Assembly (NCBI GenBank): GCA_000746015.1
Contig: JQKK01000008.1
Span: 62,001-126,000, forward strand
Length of the DNA stretch: 64,000 nt
Direction of reading: 5' to 3'
Origin: Lachnospiraceae bacterium MA2020
GTDB lineage: Bacteria; Bacillota; Clostridia; Lachnospirales; Lachnospiraceae
The position numbers were made by a program, and so were the translations under genes. The stretch's first letter is position 1, and every line of letters begins with the position of its first letter. The notes beneath the pieces are model-generated. The model did not search any database. It saw only the letters and a program-made list of their open reading frames with translations, and was not told the origin of the DNA. Shown one piece after another: positions 27,724-36,722 of the stretch.

Positions 27724-28683
27724 ATGTCTGACAAGCACGTTTTTGATACACTTATCGTAACTACCCCTGATGATTTTCGCAGGGTTTCCATACATCTTCC
27801 GCGTATCTCTGCTAACATAACAAATGGCAGGCTTATTTTTATCGGACGCTCTGAAGTGGGCTCATTAGTGCGGGATAATCTTGACAGTTCCAAATTTAGT
27901 TTTATAAACGAAAATGAAATAGTCCCCTTTGATGATGTCCACGCTCTCTTTTGCAAACGCCTCGAAAGCATAGCTCAGGGACAGGAAATACCGAGGCGCC
28001 TCACCGGCTGGTATTATCAGCAGTTCTTAAAAATGAAGTATGCCTACATCTGTGATAATGAATACTACATGACGTGGGATGGAGATACGATTCCATGCAA
28101 AAAGGTGGAGATGTTTGATCCTATTACCGATCAGCCATACTTTGACCTAAAGCATGAGCATCACAAGCCCTATTTTGAAACGCTTTCTGTGATCTTGCCG
28201 GGTATGAGCAAGATCATCGAGCAGTCTTTTATCTCTGAGCACATGATTTTTAAGTGTGAATTTATGAAAGAGCTTGTCGATGCAATAGAGGGAAATACAA
28301 ATATAGAAGGCACTTTATTTTGGGAAAAGATACTGAATGCTATTCCGCCGGAAGACATACAGAACTCTGCATTTAGTGAATTTGAGACTTATGGTACTTT
28401 TGTTTCCTTGCGACATGTAAATTTCTACAAGCCTCACGAATGGCACTCTTTCAGATATGGAGCATCCTTCTTTGATCCTAAGAAAATATCTGATAGTGAC
28501 TACGAATGGCTCAGCAAAGACTTTGGCGCTATTACCTTTGAAAAAAATCAGACTGTACGTGAAGATCATAAAAATCTCTTTGATAACAAGGAATATCAGT
28601 CCAAACTGAGTGCAAGGCAGATGCTTGAGATCGCGCAGGAAGATTTCGAAGGCGACAGCTATATTGAAAAATGGGGAGAGTAA
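27724..28683 (+). CDS. DUF6492 family protein, glycosyltransferase-like
   Basis: A 319-residue cytoplasmic protein. The stretch GWYYQQFLKMKYA followed by MTWDGDTIP resembles the DUF6492 group of putative sugar transferases; the DGD triplet would be the DxD metal and nucleotide-sugar motif. No membrane anchor is visible. A GCGAGG site precedes the ATG. It is followed seven bases later by acylphosphatase. No polysaccharide cluster is adjacent, so the acceptor cannot be guessed. Confidence 0.7.
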   Translation: MSDKHVFDTLIVTTPDDFRRVSIHLPRISANITNGRLIFIGRSEVGSLVRDNLDSSKFSFINENEIVPFDDVHALFCKRLESIAQGQEIPRRLTGWYYQQFLKMKYAYICDNEYYMTWDGDTIPCKKVEMFDPITDQPYFDLKHEHHKPYFETLSVILPGMSKIIEQSFISEHMIFKCEFMKELVDAIEGNTNIEGTLFWEKILNAIPPEDIQNSAFSEFETYGTFVSLRHVNFYKPHEWHSFRYGASFFDPKKISDSDYEWLSKDFGAITFEKNQTVREDHKNLFDNKEYQSKLSARQMLEIAQEDFEGDSYIEKWGE

Positions 28684-28689
28684 ATAAAA

Positions 28690-28965
28690 ATGGTTATCAG
28701 AAAACATTTCTTTTTTTCAGGACGTGTGCAGGGCGTAGGTTTCCGCTGGCATGCCCAGTACGCTGCATCCACTTACAATCTCACCGGCTGGGTAGAAAAC
28801 CTCTATGACGGACGTGTTGAGATGGAGGTCCAGGGCGAAACCACTGCTATAGCAATGATGCTAAAGGCACTATATAAAGCAAGATTTGTACTTATCGATA
28901 ATATAGACGAAAAAAATATCCCCCTCGTCGAGGGGGAAAGAAATTTTGGGGTGAGAGGATACTAA
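28690..28965 (+). CDS. acyP: Acylphosphatase
   Basis: A 91-residue enzyme hydrolysing carboxyl-phosphate bonds. The signature GRVQGVGFRWHAQ carries catalytic Arg19, and GWVENLYDGRVE carries catalytic Asn37. Its last ~16 codons contain a perfect 9-bp inverted repeat that serves as the transcription terminator of the convergent transporter operon. Confidence 0.93.
   Translation: MVIRKHFFFSGRVQGVGFRWHAQYAASTYNLTGWVENLYDGRVEMEVQGETTAIAMMLKALYKARFVLIDNIDEKNIPLVEGERNFGVRGY
28910..28937 (-). terminator. Terminator of the amino-acid ABC operon, inside acyP
   Basis: On the minus strand the hairpin TCCCCCTCG/CGAGGGGGA (28937-28919) is followed by TATT and a T run ending in T7 (to 28910). It lies 29 bases past the ATPase stop codon and entirely within the coding end of the opposite gene. 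Confidence 0.8.
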
Positions 28966-28966
28966 T

Positions 28967-29671
28967 TTACATCCCATACCTTCCCAAGAAACTCTTCATC
29001 CTTTCATTATCTGATGAGAAGATTTCCTCCGGCGTACCGCTCGCTGCGATCACTCCGTTTTCCATAAAGATGACATGGTCGCTGATATCATGCGCAAAAG
29101 CCATCTCATGCGTAACGATGACCATTGCGATATGCAGATCCGCAAGTGACTTGATGACCTTCAGCACTTCTCCTGTAAGCTCAGGATCGAGTGCTGATGT
29201 CGGCTCATCAAAGAAAAGTATTTCAGGATTAAGTGCCAGTGCTCTTGCAATGGCAACTCTCTGGGACTGTCCGCCGGACAGCTGACACGGATAGGCATCT
29301 GCCCTGTCAGCAAGCCCCATCTTTTCAAGAAGCTCCATAGCTTCTTTTTTCACTTCGTCTTTCTTCCTCTTCTGCACTCTTACCGGAGCATCCATTATAT
29401 TCTGCAGCACTGACATGTGTGGAAAGAGGTTAAAACTCTGAAATACAAGTCCAAAACAGGATGTATCCTTCGACAGCTTCCTGCCATCGTATAAAATTTC
29501 GCCATTATCTACTTTTTCAAGATTAGTTGCACATCTGAGAAGTGTAGACTTGCCTGAGCCCGATCTGCCGATTATCGATAAGATCTCGCCCTTATCCACA
29601 CTTATAGAAATGCCCTTCAATACTTCCATTCCGTCAAATGACTTATGGATATTTTTCATTTCAAGTAATGC
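28967..29671 (-). CDS. Polar amino-acid ABC transporter, ATP-binding protein
   Basis: The ATPase of the importer. Walker A is GRSGSGKST, the ABC signature [15 protein letters not shown] and Walker [14 protein letters not shown]; the switch His is in [11 protein letters not shown]. The start at 29671 ([15 protein letters not shown]) has AAAGGGA nine bases upstream; a longer frame adds 11 residues overlapping the permease gene and is less likely. Order: binding protein, permease, ATPase. Confidence 0.93.
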   Translation of the reverse strand, partial: ALLEMKNIHKSFDGMEVLKGISISVDKGEILSIIGRSGSGKSTLLRCATNLEKVDNGEILYDGRKLSKDTSCFGLVFQSFNLFPHMSVLQNIMDAPVRVQKRKKDEVKKEAMELLEKMGLADRADAYPCQLSGGQSQRVAIARALALNPEILFFDEPTSALDPELTGEVLKVIKSLADLHIAMVIVTHEMAFAHDISDHVIFMENGVIAASGTPEEIFSSDNERMKSFLGRYGM

Positions 29672-29687
29672 CATATCTATTTTCCCT

Positions 29688-30338
29688 TTATCTGTAATAA
29701 TCAAGTTTTTTCTCTATTGCATCCATTGCCGCTGCAACAATAAAGTTGAAGACATAGTAGAATAATGCCGCTGCAACAAATGGCATCATGCTGGTCTGTG
29801 AGCTTGCAAGTGCCTTTGCTGTAGAAAACATTTCCGCCACGCTTATCGTAAATGCAAGTGAGGTATCCTTAACAAGTGTGATAACTTCATTTGCCACTGA
29901 TGGCACGATACGCTTGATAACCTGCGGCAGAATTATCACAAAAAATGTCTGGCTCTTGGAATATCCAAGGAGCTGTGCTGCTTCATACTGTCCCACAGGC
30001 ATTGACTGGATTCCGCTTCTGTAGATCTCAGCAAAATAAGCTGCATAATTTATTACAAATCCTATCATTGCTGCCCAAAGTCTGTAGCCATTTGACACCC
30101 TTATTCCAAAAATATAATAAGGTCCAAAATAGACTACCATAAGCTGAAGCATAAGCGGTGTGCCTCGCATGATAGATATGTATACCTTACTGATACCCGA
30201 TATGAGCGGATTTTTGCTCATCCTTGCAAAAGCTATCACCAACCCGAGCGGAAGTGAAAAAAGCAATGTTACTACAAATATGTATATGCTCACACCCATT
30301 CCGGATGTGAGCTGAGATATAATAGATACGAGATTCAT
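29688..30338 (-). CDS. Polar amino-acid ABC transporter, permease
   Basis: A 216-residue HisM-type permease with about five membrane helices. The EAA loop that docks on the ATPase is [38 protein letters not shown] is the usual N-terminal family segment. It follows the binding protein by 20 bases. Confidence 0.93.
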   Translation of the reverse strand: MNLVSIISQLTSGMGVSIYIFVVTLLFSLPLGLVIAFARMSKNPLISGISKVYISIMRGTPLMLQLMVVYFGPYYIFGIRVSNGYRLWAAMIGFVINYAAYFAEIYRSGIQSMPVGQYEAAQLLGYSKSQTFFVIILPQVIKRIVPSVANEVITLVKDTSLAFTISVAEMFSTAKALASSQTSMMPFVAAALFYYVFNFIVAAAMDAIEKKLDYYR

Positions 30339-30358
30339 GTTTGTTATTCTTTCTATGA

Positions 30359-31225
30359 TTATTTAATAGTAGTTATATCTTTGCCGAACCACTTTGTTGA
30401 GATTTCTGCCATCTTGCCGTCAGCTGCCATCTCCTTAAGCACTGCATCGACTTTATCCCTGAGCTCTGTGTTGCCTTTCTTAAAACCAACACCGTACTCT
30501 TCTGAAGCAAATGGCTCATCAAGAGTTCTGAGGTTAAGTCCGCCTGTTGTGATCTTGTACTCAGCAACAGTGCTATCCATGGCGATCGCATCAACAGCGC
30601 CCATGTCAAGATCCATCAAAGCTGTGTTGTAGTCAGGTGTTGTCTGAAGTGTGCCAAATGAATCAGCAAGTGCCTTGTTTGCATCATCTTTAAGTGCTGC
30701 CTCAGCAGAAGAATCAGCCTGAACTTCTACTGTCTTTCCTGCAAGATCAGCTGCTGAATTGATATCAGAATCGTCTCTTACTACAAATACCTGGCTGTTA
30801 TCAAGGTATGGGCTTGACCACTCATATCCATCCTCACGACCTGTCATTGTAAAGCCGTTCCAGATACAGTCGATCGTACCGGCATCAAGCTCAGCATCCT
30901 TTGAATCCCATGCTATAGGCTGATATACAACTTCAAGACCAAGTCTTTTTGCTGCCTCAGCTGCAAGGTCAAGATCAAATCCTGTAAAACTTCCATCCTC
31001 TCCCTTAAATCCCATAGGTGGGAAGTCCTGATCAAAGCCTACTGTAAATGTAGCTGAATTTGTATCAGCAGCAGGTGCTTCTGAAGCGCTTTCGCTTGCC
31101 TGTGTGCTCTCTGCAGCTGCTTCACTGGAAGCACCTGCCTTTTCAGAAGATGCACTTCCGCATGCTGTAAGTGAAAAAGCCATTACTGCTGCCATAGAAA
31201 TAGCTGTGATAATTCTTCTTTTCAT
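30359..31225 (-). CDS. Polar amino-acid ABC transporter, substrate-binding lipoprotein
   Basis: The solute receptor. The start at 31225 (MKRRIITAIS) has GGAGGGAG directly upstream and gives a proper lipoprotein signal ending LTAC with lipidated Cys22; the 25 further codons upstream of it are rejected. A Ser/Ala/Glu linker precedes the family 3 binding domain (FPPMGFKGEDGSFTGFDLDLA, WNGFTMTGRE). The amino acid cannot be named. Expression starts at the promoter 31271-31300, which carries two palindromes. Confidence 0.93.
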   Translation of the reverse strand: MKRRIITAISMAAVMAFSLTACGSASSEKAGASSEAAAESTQASESASEAPAADTNSATFTVGFDQDFPPMGFKGEDGSFTGFDLDLAAEAAKRLGLEVVYQPIAWDSKDAELDAGTIDCIWNGFTMTGREDGYEWSSPYLDNSQVFVVRDDSDINSAADLAGKTVEVQADSSAEAALKDDANKALADSFGTLQTTPDYNTALMDLDMGAVDAIAMDSTVAEYKITTGGLNLRTLDEPFASEEYGVGFKKGNTELRDKVDAVLKEMAADGKMAEISTKWFGKDITTIK

Positions 31226-31237
31226 AATCTCCCTCCA

Positions 31238-31253
31238 AAAATTGACCAATTTT
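31238..31253 (-). promoter_or_regulatory. Palindrome in the transporter leader
   Basis: AAAATTG and CAATTTT around two bases form a perfect 16-base inverted repeat, four to five bases upstream of the ribosome site. It could be an operator or a weak RNA hairpin. Confidence 0.35.
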
Positions 31254-31270
31254 ACTCTGTTTGCTCTGTT

Positions 31271-31300
31271 ATGGTAGCACACTAAAGTGCAAATAGTCAA
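31271..31300 (-). promoter_or_regulatory. Promoter of the ABC transporter with CACTWWAGTG palindrome
   Basis: On the minus strand, TTGACT (31300-31295), 18 bases and TACCAT (31276-31271), with an extended TGC before the -10. The palindrome CACTTTAGTG (31289-31280) sits in the spacer, three bases before the -10, exactly as in the promoter near 1661. Confidence 0.6.
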
Positions 31301-31384
31301 GGTAAATCAAAGTTTGTTTTTTTATAGGTACAAAATTTATATTTTAAACACAATTTAAACACATAATCTTTTTATAATAGGCAT

Positions 31385-31462
31385 CAAGATAGTTGATTAG
31401 TTCACTATCTCCCCCTCATAAGTATAGGACCTGTGAGTCACCCCTCACAGGTCCTTCTCCTT
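31385..31462 (+). ncRNA. Candidate small RNA in the transporter-rqcH gap
   Basis: A TATAAT (31373-31378, poor -35) precedes two hairpins on the plus strand: AGATAGT/ACTATCT with a ten-base loop (31387-31410), then, after a single-stranded CCCCCTC, a perfect 12-bp hairpin (31426-31455) followed by TCTCCTTTT. No coding frame fits. This gap (31226-31542) is the only one above 300 bases. It could instead be a terminator or attenuator ahead of rqcH. Confidence 0.4.
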
Positions 31463-31542
31463 TTAAAAACAAATTCGTTTTAAGAATCCACTTTTTATGA
31501 TAGAATCATATAATATTACTAGCATTACAGAGGTGAAACACT

Positions 31543-33303
31543 ATGGCATTTGACGGAGTTACTACTGCCGCCATGGCAGCAGAGTTAAATAAAAGAATAA
31601 ACGGCGGCAGGCTATATAAAATTGCCCAGCCGGAAGCAGATGAGCTTCTCTTTACTATCAAGACCACTAATGGAAAGACCGAAAGGCTCTTAATTTCAGC
31701 CGGAGCTTCTCTTCCATTTATTTATTTCACAGAAACTAATAAGCCAAGTCCCATGACTGCGCCAAACTTCTGCATGCTGCTCCGTAAGCACCTGCAGAAT
31801 GGCCGCATCACTGAGATCTCACAGCCGGGGCTTGAGCGTATCATAAGAATATATGTGGAGCATCTCGATGAAATGGGTGATCTTTGCCGCAAAGTTCTCG
31901 TAATAGAGATAATGGGCAAGCACTCAAACATCATATTCTGTGATGACAACGACAATATCATTGATTCTATCAAACACGTAGGTCTCACAGTCAGCTCAGT
32001 CCGCGAGGTACTTCCCGGAAGAAAATACTTTATCCCTGAAACTCAGGACAAGCTCGATCCTACATCAGATATTGATTTCGATTCATTCAAGGCAGCTGTT
32101 TCAAAGACAGCCCAGGAAAACATCAAAGCGATCTACAACACATTTACAGGTTTTTCACCAGTGATGGCTTCAGAGCTCTGCCACAGAGCCGAGATAGATG
32201 GTAACGCTTCTATCGCTGCCAATAGCGATGAAGATTACAAAAAACTCTATAATGAGTTCTGCCGCCTTATGAATGACATAAAGACCGGCAGTTTCTCACC
32301 AGAGATCATATATGAAGATGCTGTTCCGCGTGAGTTTGCCTCTGTAGAGTTAAGCCAGTATTCTGACCTTGAGATAGAAAAATATGAAACAATGTCAGAA
32401 GTGCTTGAAAACTACTATGCAAAAAAGAACAGTGTTACACGTATCCGTCAGCGCTCTGCCGACCTCAGGAAGATAGTTTCAACTATCCTTGAGCGTGATT
32501 ATAAGAAACTTAATATACAGCGCAAGCAGCTTAGCGATACTGAGAAAAAAGATAAATTCAGAGTATATGGCGAGCTCTTAAACACTTATGGCTACAGTGC
32601 TCCAGAAGGTGCAAAGTCCATCACATGTGATAACTACTATACAAATGAGGAGATAACAATCCCTCTCGATCCTCAGCTTTCGGCAACAGATAATGCCAAA
32701 AAATATTTTGACCGTTACCAAAAGCTCAAGCGTACCGAAGAAGCTGTCTCTGTACAGATGAAGGAAACTGAGGATGATATCGCTCACCTTGAGTCCATAC
32801 AGAATTCTCTCGATATCGCATCTGACGAGGCAGATCTCAAGCAGATACGTGACGAGCTTGCCGACAGCGGATACGTAAAAAAGCATGTTGGCAAGAAAAA
32901 GGGCGAACGCAAAATGACAAGTCATCCACTTCACTACGTTTCAAGTGACGGATTTGACCTCTATGTCGGCAAAAACAATTATCAGAATGATGAGCTCACT
33001 TTCAAGTTTGCAAACGGAAATGACTGGTGGTTCCACTCAAAGAAGTTCCCGGGATCACACGTCATCATGAAAACCGGTGGCGTTGAAAGTGATAAGATCC
33101 CGGACAGAGCCTTTAATGAAGCCGGTGCTCTTGCAGCCTACTATTCTAAAGGGCGTGGTCAGTCAAAAGTAGAGATTGACTATGTGCTTAAAAAAGAAGT
33201 CAAAAAGCCTGCAGGCAGTAAACCCGGCTTTGTGGTCTACTACACAAACTACTCAATGGCTATCGACTCTGACATAAGCACGCTTAAACTTGTAGAAGAA
33301 TAA
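31543..33303 (+). CDS. rqcH: Ribosome-rescue factor RqcH (NFACT family)
   Basis: Binds stalled 50S-peptidyl-tRNA complexes and adds C-terminal alanine tails that mark the peptide for degradation; older names are fibronectin-binding protein A or YloA. At 586 residues it has the NFACT-N domain (1-~280, MAFDGVTTAAMAAEL, EIMGKHSNIIF), a coiled-coil middle (~290-440) and the NFACT-R domain (YVGKNNYQNDELTF, DWWFHSKKFPGSHVI). GAGG precedes the ATG. It ends at a shared terminator facing yraN. Confidence 0.94.
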   Translation: MAFDGVTTAAMAAELNKRINGGRLYKIAQPEADELLFTIKTTNGKTERLLISAGASLPFIYFTETNKPSPMTAPNFCMLLRKHLQNGRITEISQPGLERIIRIYVEHLDEMGDLCRKVLVIEIMGKHSNIIFCDDNDNIIDSIKHVGLTVSSVREVLPGRKYFIPETQDKLDPTSDIDFDSFKAAVSKTAQENIKAIYNTFTGFSPVMASELCHRAEIDGNASIAANSDEDYKKLYNEFCRLMNDIKTGSFSPEIIYEDAVPREFASVELSQYSDLEIEKYETMSEVLENYYAKKNSVTRIRQRSADLRKIVSTILERDYKKLNIQRKQLSDTEKKDKFRVYGELLNTYGYSAPEGAKSITCDNYYTNEEITIPLDPQLSATDNAKKYFDRYQKLKRTEEAVSVQMKETEDDIAHLESIQNSLDIASDEADLKQIRDELADSGYVKKHVGKKKGERKMTSHPLHYVSSDGFDLYVGKNNYQNDELTFKFANGNDWWFHSKKFPGSHVIMKTGGVESDKIPDRAFNEAGALAAYYSKGRGQSKVEIDYVLKKEVKKPAGSKPGFVVYYTNYSMAIDSDISTLKLVEE

Positions 33304-33315
33304 GTTTAAAATTTA

Positions 33316-33347
33316 GGGCATATCCACTCAAACGGATATGTCCTTTT
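33316..33347 (+). terminator. Terminator between convergent rqcH and yraN
   Basis: A 10-bp stem (GGGCATATCC/GGATATGTCC with a G-U pair) and an eight-base loop, followed by TTTTATCTT on the plus strand. On the minus strand the tail is CCCTAAATTTT, so it may serve yraN weakly too. Confidence 0.75.
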
Positions 33348-33708
33348 ATCTTATATAGTTAAATGCATTTTTTATCCACTGGATATTTTTGCCGGAAATG
33401 GCTATGACATCAAATCTGTATAGATGATCTTCTGAAAGGCTGTTTGCAGCCCTGAAATAATCTGAAACTCTGCTTATTTTTCGCTGCTTTTTGAAATTGA
33501 CTGCCTGACAGGCAAGTCCATGCGCTTCACTTTTTCTGTATTTTACTTCACCAAAACATATAGTCCCACCATCAGTATATATAATATCTATCTCGCCATA
33601 TCTTACTCTGTAATTCATCTCAACAATACGGCATCCATTTTTCTTAAGATAAGAGGCGGCAAGTCTCTCCTCCTCACCGCCCAGTTTTCTTGTGTTGTTT
33701 CTTTGCAC
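33346..33708 (-). CDS. yraN: UPF0102 family protein YraN
   Basis: A 120-residue protein with an endonuclease-like fold (PD-(D/E)XK relatives): GEIDIIY and FGEVKYRK hold the acidic and Lys residues. It starts at GTG (33708) inside the end of the ylqH-like gene, a 35-base overlap. The biochemical role is not established in the family. Confidence 0.9.
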   Translation of the reverse strand: MQRNNTRKLGGEEERLAASYLKKNGCRIVEMNYRVRYGEIDIIYTDGGTICFGEVKYRKSEAHGLACQAVNFKKQRKISRVSDYFRAANSLSEDHLYRFDVIAISGKNIQWIKNAFNYIR

Positions 33709-34006
33709 TTATCTTTTCTGCTCCTTCCATTTTTGCCCGCAGCTTATCCATCCTGTCAACAAATACAAGAATTTCAGCTACAACCTCGTAGAGATCCGGA
33801 GGAATAAGCTCCCCTATCTCCAGTTTTGAAAGTGTCTCTGCAAGCTTGTCATCTACATGGACAGGTACGTCTGCTTCTTTAGCAGTCTCTATTATCTTTT
33901 CGGCGACTTTTCCTTTTCCGGATGCAAGCACTGTAGGCGCCGCATCCTTTGGATCATAAGCTATTGCGACCGCGGTCTTGGTCTTTTCTTTATCGTTCTT
34001 CGCCAT
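33674..34006 (-). CDS. ylqH: FlhB C-terminal-like protein (YlqH type)
   Basis: A 110-residue protein that matches only the cytoplasmic domain of FlhB: AIAYDPKDAAPTVLASGKG, VPVHVDDKLAETLSKLEIGELIPPDLYEVVAEIL. The autocleavage motif NPTH and the membrane domain are absent. The same stand-alone protein (YlqH) follows YlqG in Bacillus subtilis at this point of the genome. The role is unknown. GGAGA lies five bases before the ATG. Confidence 0.85.
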   Translation of the reverse strand: MAKNDKEKTKTAVAIAYDPKDAAPTVLASGKGKVAEKIIETAKEADVPVHVDDKLAETLSKLEIGELIPPDLYEVVAEILVFVDRMDKLRAKMEGAEKISAKKQHKKTGR

Positions 34007-34020
34007 ACTGCTCTCCTGCG

Positions 34021-36054
34021 CTATGCACGCACATCAAACGAAGTCTTTTGGATAAGTTTTGCATTACTTCCCTGATTAAACATTATCTCAGGAACTGATT
34101 TAGGCTCTTTATTTAATGACACATCCGAATGCATGTGATATCCCCGTCTTTCAAGGTTTGAATCAAGCTCCGGCAGGTGAGCTGCAATAAAATCAAGAAG
34201 TTCTTCACTCTGCAGGATAAAATGTGTACTTATCTTGTCATAATCACGCATTGTCACATGTATATCAACCGGCCCCAGATGCTCCATATCAAGGTGAAGC
34301 AACGCTGTACAATTTCCATCTTTTTTTGCAAGCTTCTTTTTATTGGTATAGACATATAGATCCCCATGTGCCGCAGAATCATTAAGCTTAAGCGGAAGCT
34401 GTACATAAGTCATGACATTATTCATTCCATTCATGAAATCAATATTTGACTTTAAGCTTTGCATGCCTTCTGCTAATGGCGTATCACTCTTTCCCATGGA
34501 TTTCAGCATTTCCAACGCATTGTCAGCCTGCTTCACTATTCTCTCATAGTATTCCTTAACTTTATCTGCATCAGCCACATTGGATGGCTCAAGCAAAAAC
34601 TGTCTTGTAATTTCATTTCGTAAAAGAAAACTGTACGGCTCAGACTTGATCAGCTCATCAACAGCTGCTCTCATCGCTTCATTTTGAATATTTCCGGAAT
34701 TTGCCTCTCTAATGACTGAACGTATCACATCCATCACCTGCTTGGTCGTCGTATCTCCAGAAGCGATCTTTTCTGTAACTTCTTCCGGAATCCCTGCATT
34801 TTTCAAGGCATCTGCGATTTTCTTTGTCCCTTCTGTCCCAAGCAGCTTGATCAAATCATCTGTAACCGCACCCGGGCGCAACATAGAACTGTCAGGCAAC
34901 GGATTAGTAGCCTTGATGCCACCCTCGCTTTCAGAAATGATCGATTCTGCACTTTTTCCAAAAGAAGCTGCTCTAAACAACTGGTCTCCCTTTGGAGAAG
35001 CCTGCCTTTCGTCGGCTACAGCTCTATCTTTAGCACTATCAGTGTTTACATTTTTTCCTTCACCTGCTCCGGATTTTCCATCCGCAATAATATCCTTATC
35101 GGAATTCTCAAATGACATAGGCTCTTTTTCATCAGCATTCTGTCCAAGTCCGGTTCCGGCATCCTTGCCCCCAGAGCCCCCTTCAAGCATCTCTGGCTCC
35201 GGGGATATACGTGCTGAAGCATTTACATCCGGGATCACTTCTGCCTGCGGCATCACATTTGGAATTTCAGGTCTTGCACTTTCCTGAACTCCGAGCAAAG
35301 TCATCAATTGCGCAGAATTGCCATTAAGGGCCTGTCCGACAGCCGTTGAAGTATCTGTTGAAACTTCTCCTAAAAAAGTATTTATCACGTTTTGATTAGC
35401 CTCAGGCGATTCTCCAGCTATACTCACAAAACCTTCAGCCAAAGAGCCTGCACTTTCAGCTATCTGATACTGCCCTTCTTTGTATGCCTCAAACTGCATA
35501 ACATTATCTTCAGTAAGCGGAATGCCGATCTCAGTCATCTGCACTATCGTAACCGGATCTGCAAGCGGATATGAAGCCGCCTTTTGAGACATAGCCTGAA
35601 GCGAGCCAATATCTATAGGAAGACCTCTTTCCATCATGGCGCCTACCATTTTTGCAGTTTCCGCCGTAATAGGAAGATTTGCTGCCGTCAACGCCTTCGC
35701 TACCGGAGAATTATTATCTAAATTTGCATAAAGTGGAATCAAAGTTATAGACGAACTGGATGCCCCCTTAACCTGAAAAGAAAGCATCTGCCCAATATTA
35801 ACTGATAGATCTGAAGAAACCTGCGCTTTTATAGTCGCATTATTACCAAGCAGGAGAGTCAGAGCCCCATCATCTTCCAATTCTGTGATCTGGCCCGAAA
35901 TAATATCTCCCGCCTTTACATAAACTACCTTATCCTGATCAACGAGCACATTGCGGGAAACCTCTGAAGCCTCAGAGATTACCTGCCTGCCACTCATATT
36001 TATCTGATTGTCTGCACTGTAGATACCCGAATTAGGATTAACCGAAATATTCAT
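34021..36054 (-). CDS. ylqG: FliK-like hook-length-control-domain protein (YlqG type)
   Basis: A 677-residue protein. The C-terminal part (about 545-650, LKLNDSAAHGDLYVYTNKKK, LGPVDIHVTMRD) matches the FliK C-terminal domain. The N-terminal region (50-130) is beta-rich, and the middle (about 220-390) is a low-complexity Gly/Ser/Glu linker. It overlaps rnhB by four bases (ATGA) and is followed by the FlhB-like gene, repeating the Bacillus rnhB-ylqG-ylqH order. No other flagellar gene is in the window. Confidence 0.8.
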   Translation of the reverse strand: MNISVNPNSGIYSADNQINMSGRQVISEASEVSRNVLVDQDKVVYVKAGDIISGQITELEDDGALTLLLGNNATIKAQVSSDLSVNIGQMLSFQVKGASSSSITLIPLYANLDNNSPVAKALTAANLPITAETAKMVGAMMERGLPIDIGSLQAMSQKAASYPLADPVTIVQMTEIGIPLTEDNVMQFEAYKEGQYQIAESAGSLAEGFVSIAGESPEANQNVINTFLGEVSTDTSTAVGQALNGNSAQLMTLLGVQESARPEIPNVMPQAEVIPDVNASARISPEPEMLEGGSGGKDAGTGLGQNADEKEPMSFENSDKDIIADGKSGAGEGKNVNTDSAKDRAVADERQASPKGDQLFRAASFGKSAESIISESEGGIKATNPLPDSSMLRPGAVTDDLIKLLGTEGTKKIADALKNAGIPEEVTEKIASGDTTTKQVMDVIRSVIREANSGNIQNEAMRAAVDELIKSEPYSFLLRNEITRQFLLEPSNVADADKVKEYYERIVKQADNALEMLKSMGKSDTPLAEGMQSLKSNIDFMNGMNNVMTYVQLPLKLNDSAAHGDLYVYTNKKKLAKKDGNCTALLHLDMEHLGPVDIHVTMRDYDKISTHFILQSEELLDFIAAHLPELDSNLERRGYHMHSDVSLNKEPKSVPEIMFNQGSNAKLIQKTSFDVRA

Positions 36055-36722
36055 ACTTCACCCAGTATCTTTCCTATAAATGTTCGTCTATGGATAGGTG
36101 TAGGTCCCAGTGTTTTAAGCGCAGCAATATGCTCTGCCGTACCGTAACCCTTATTTTTTGCAAATCCATATCCCGGATAGATACTGTCATACTCAACCAT
36201 GAGTTTATCTCGAGTAACCTTGGCCACAATACTTGCAGCCGCTATCGAAGCACTCTTTGCGTCACCCTTAATTATCGGAATCTGCTTTATATCTACCGCG
36301 GGGATGGTAACTGCATCATTCAATAATATATCGGGTTTTATTCCCAAATTCTTTATAGCTTCTCGCATTGCAGAATATGTTGCCTGCAAAATATTTATCT
36401 CGTCAATGAGCTCAACCTCTGATCTTCCGAGCGCATATGCAACACATTTTTCTTTAATTTCCTCTGCAATTATCTCTCTTTTTTTCTCCGAGAGTTTCTT
36501 TGAATCATTAATATATAAAATATCACAATCTTTAGGAAGTATCACTGCTCCTGCGACGACAGGACCTGCCAGCGGACCTCGTCCAACTTCATCGATACCG
36601 CATATAAGCAAATCTTCTCCGCATTCTCTCTCGTACGCAAACATCTGATACATTCTCTGCTTCTCAGCTTCGAGTTTTTCAGCCTTCCTGCGCTCGCGTG
36701 CTTCTTTTAATGTCTCTGCCAT
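36051..36722 (-). CDS. rnhB: Ribonuclease HII
   Basis: Removes RNA from RNA-DNA hybrids, including single ribonucleotides in DNA. The signature ICGIDEVGRGPLAGPV (Asp44, Glu45) and the later acidic residues in LLNDAV and MVEYDSIYPGYGFAKNKGYGT are present. The first ~30 residues are a charged helix. The start shares one base with the upstream lepB stop (TAATG). Confidence 0.96.
   Translation of the reverse strand: MAETLKEARERRKAEKLEAEKQRMYQMFAYERECGEDLLICGIDEVGRGPLAGPVVAGAVILPKDCDILYINDSKKLSEKKREIIAEEIKEKCVAYALGRSEVELIDEINILQATYSAMREAIKNLGIKPDILLNDAVTIPAVDIKQIPIIKGDAKSASIAAASIVAKVTRDKLMVEYDSIYPGYGFAKNKGYGTAEHIAALKTLGPTPIHRRTFIGKILGEV

Noticed and set aside
31463-31542. Promoter of rqcH
   Set aside because: A TATAAT occurs at 31509-31514 but no acceptable -35 lies upstream; left out of the feature list.
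34712-35287. Long plus-strand frame of 191 aa opposite the FliK-like gene
   Set aside because: Ser/Pro/Phe-rich mirror of the low-complexity linker on the other strand.
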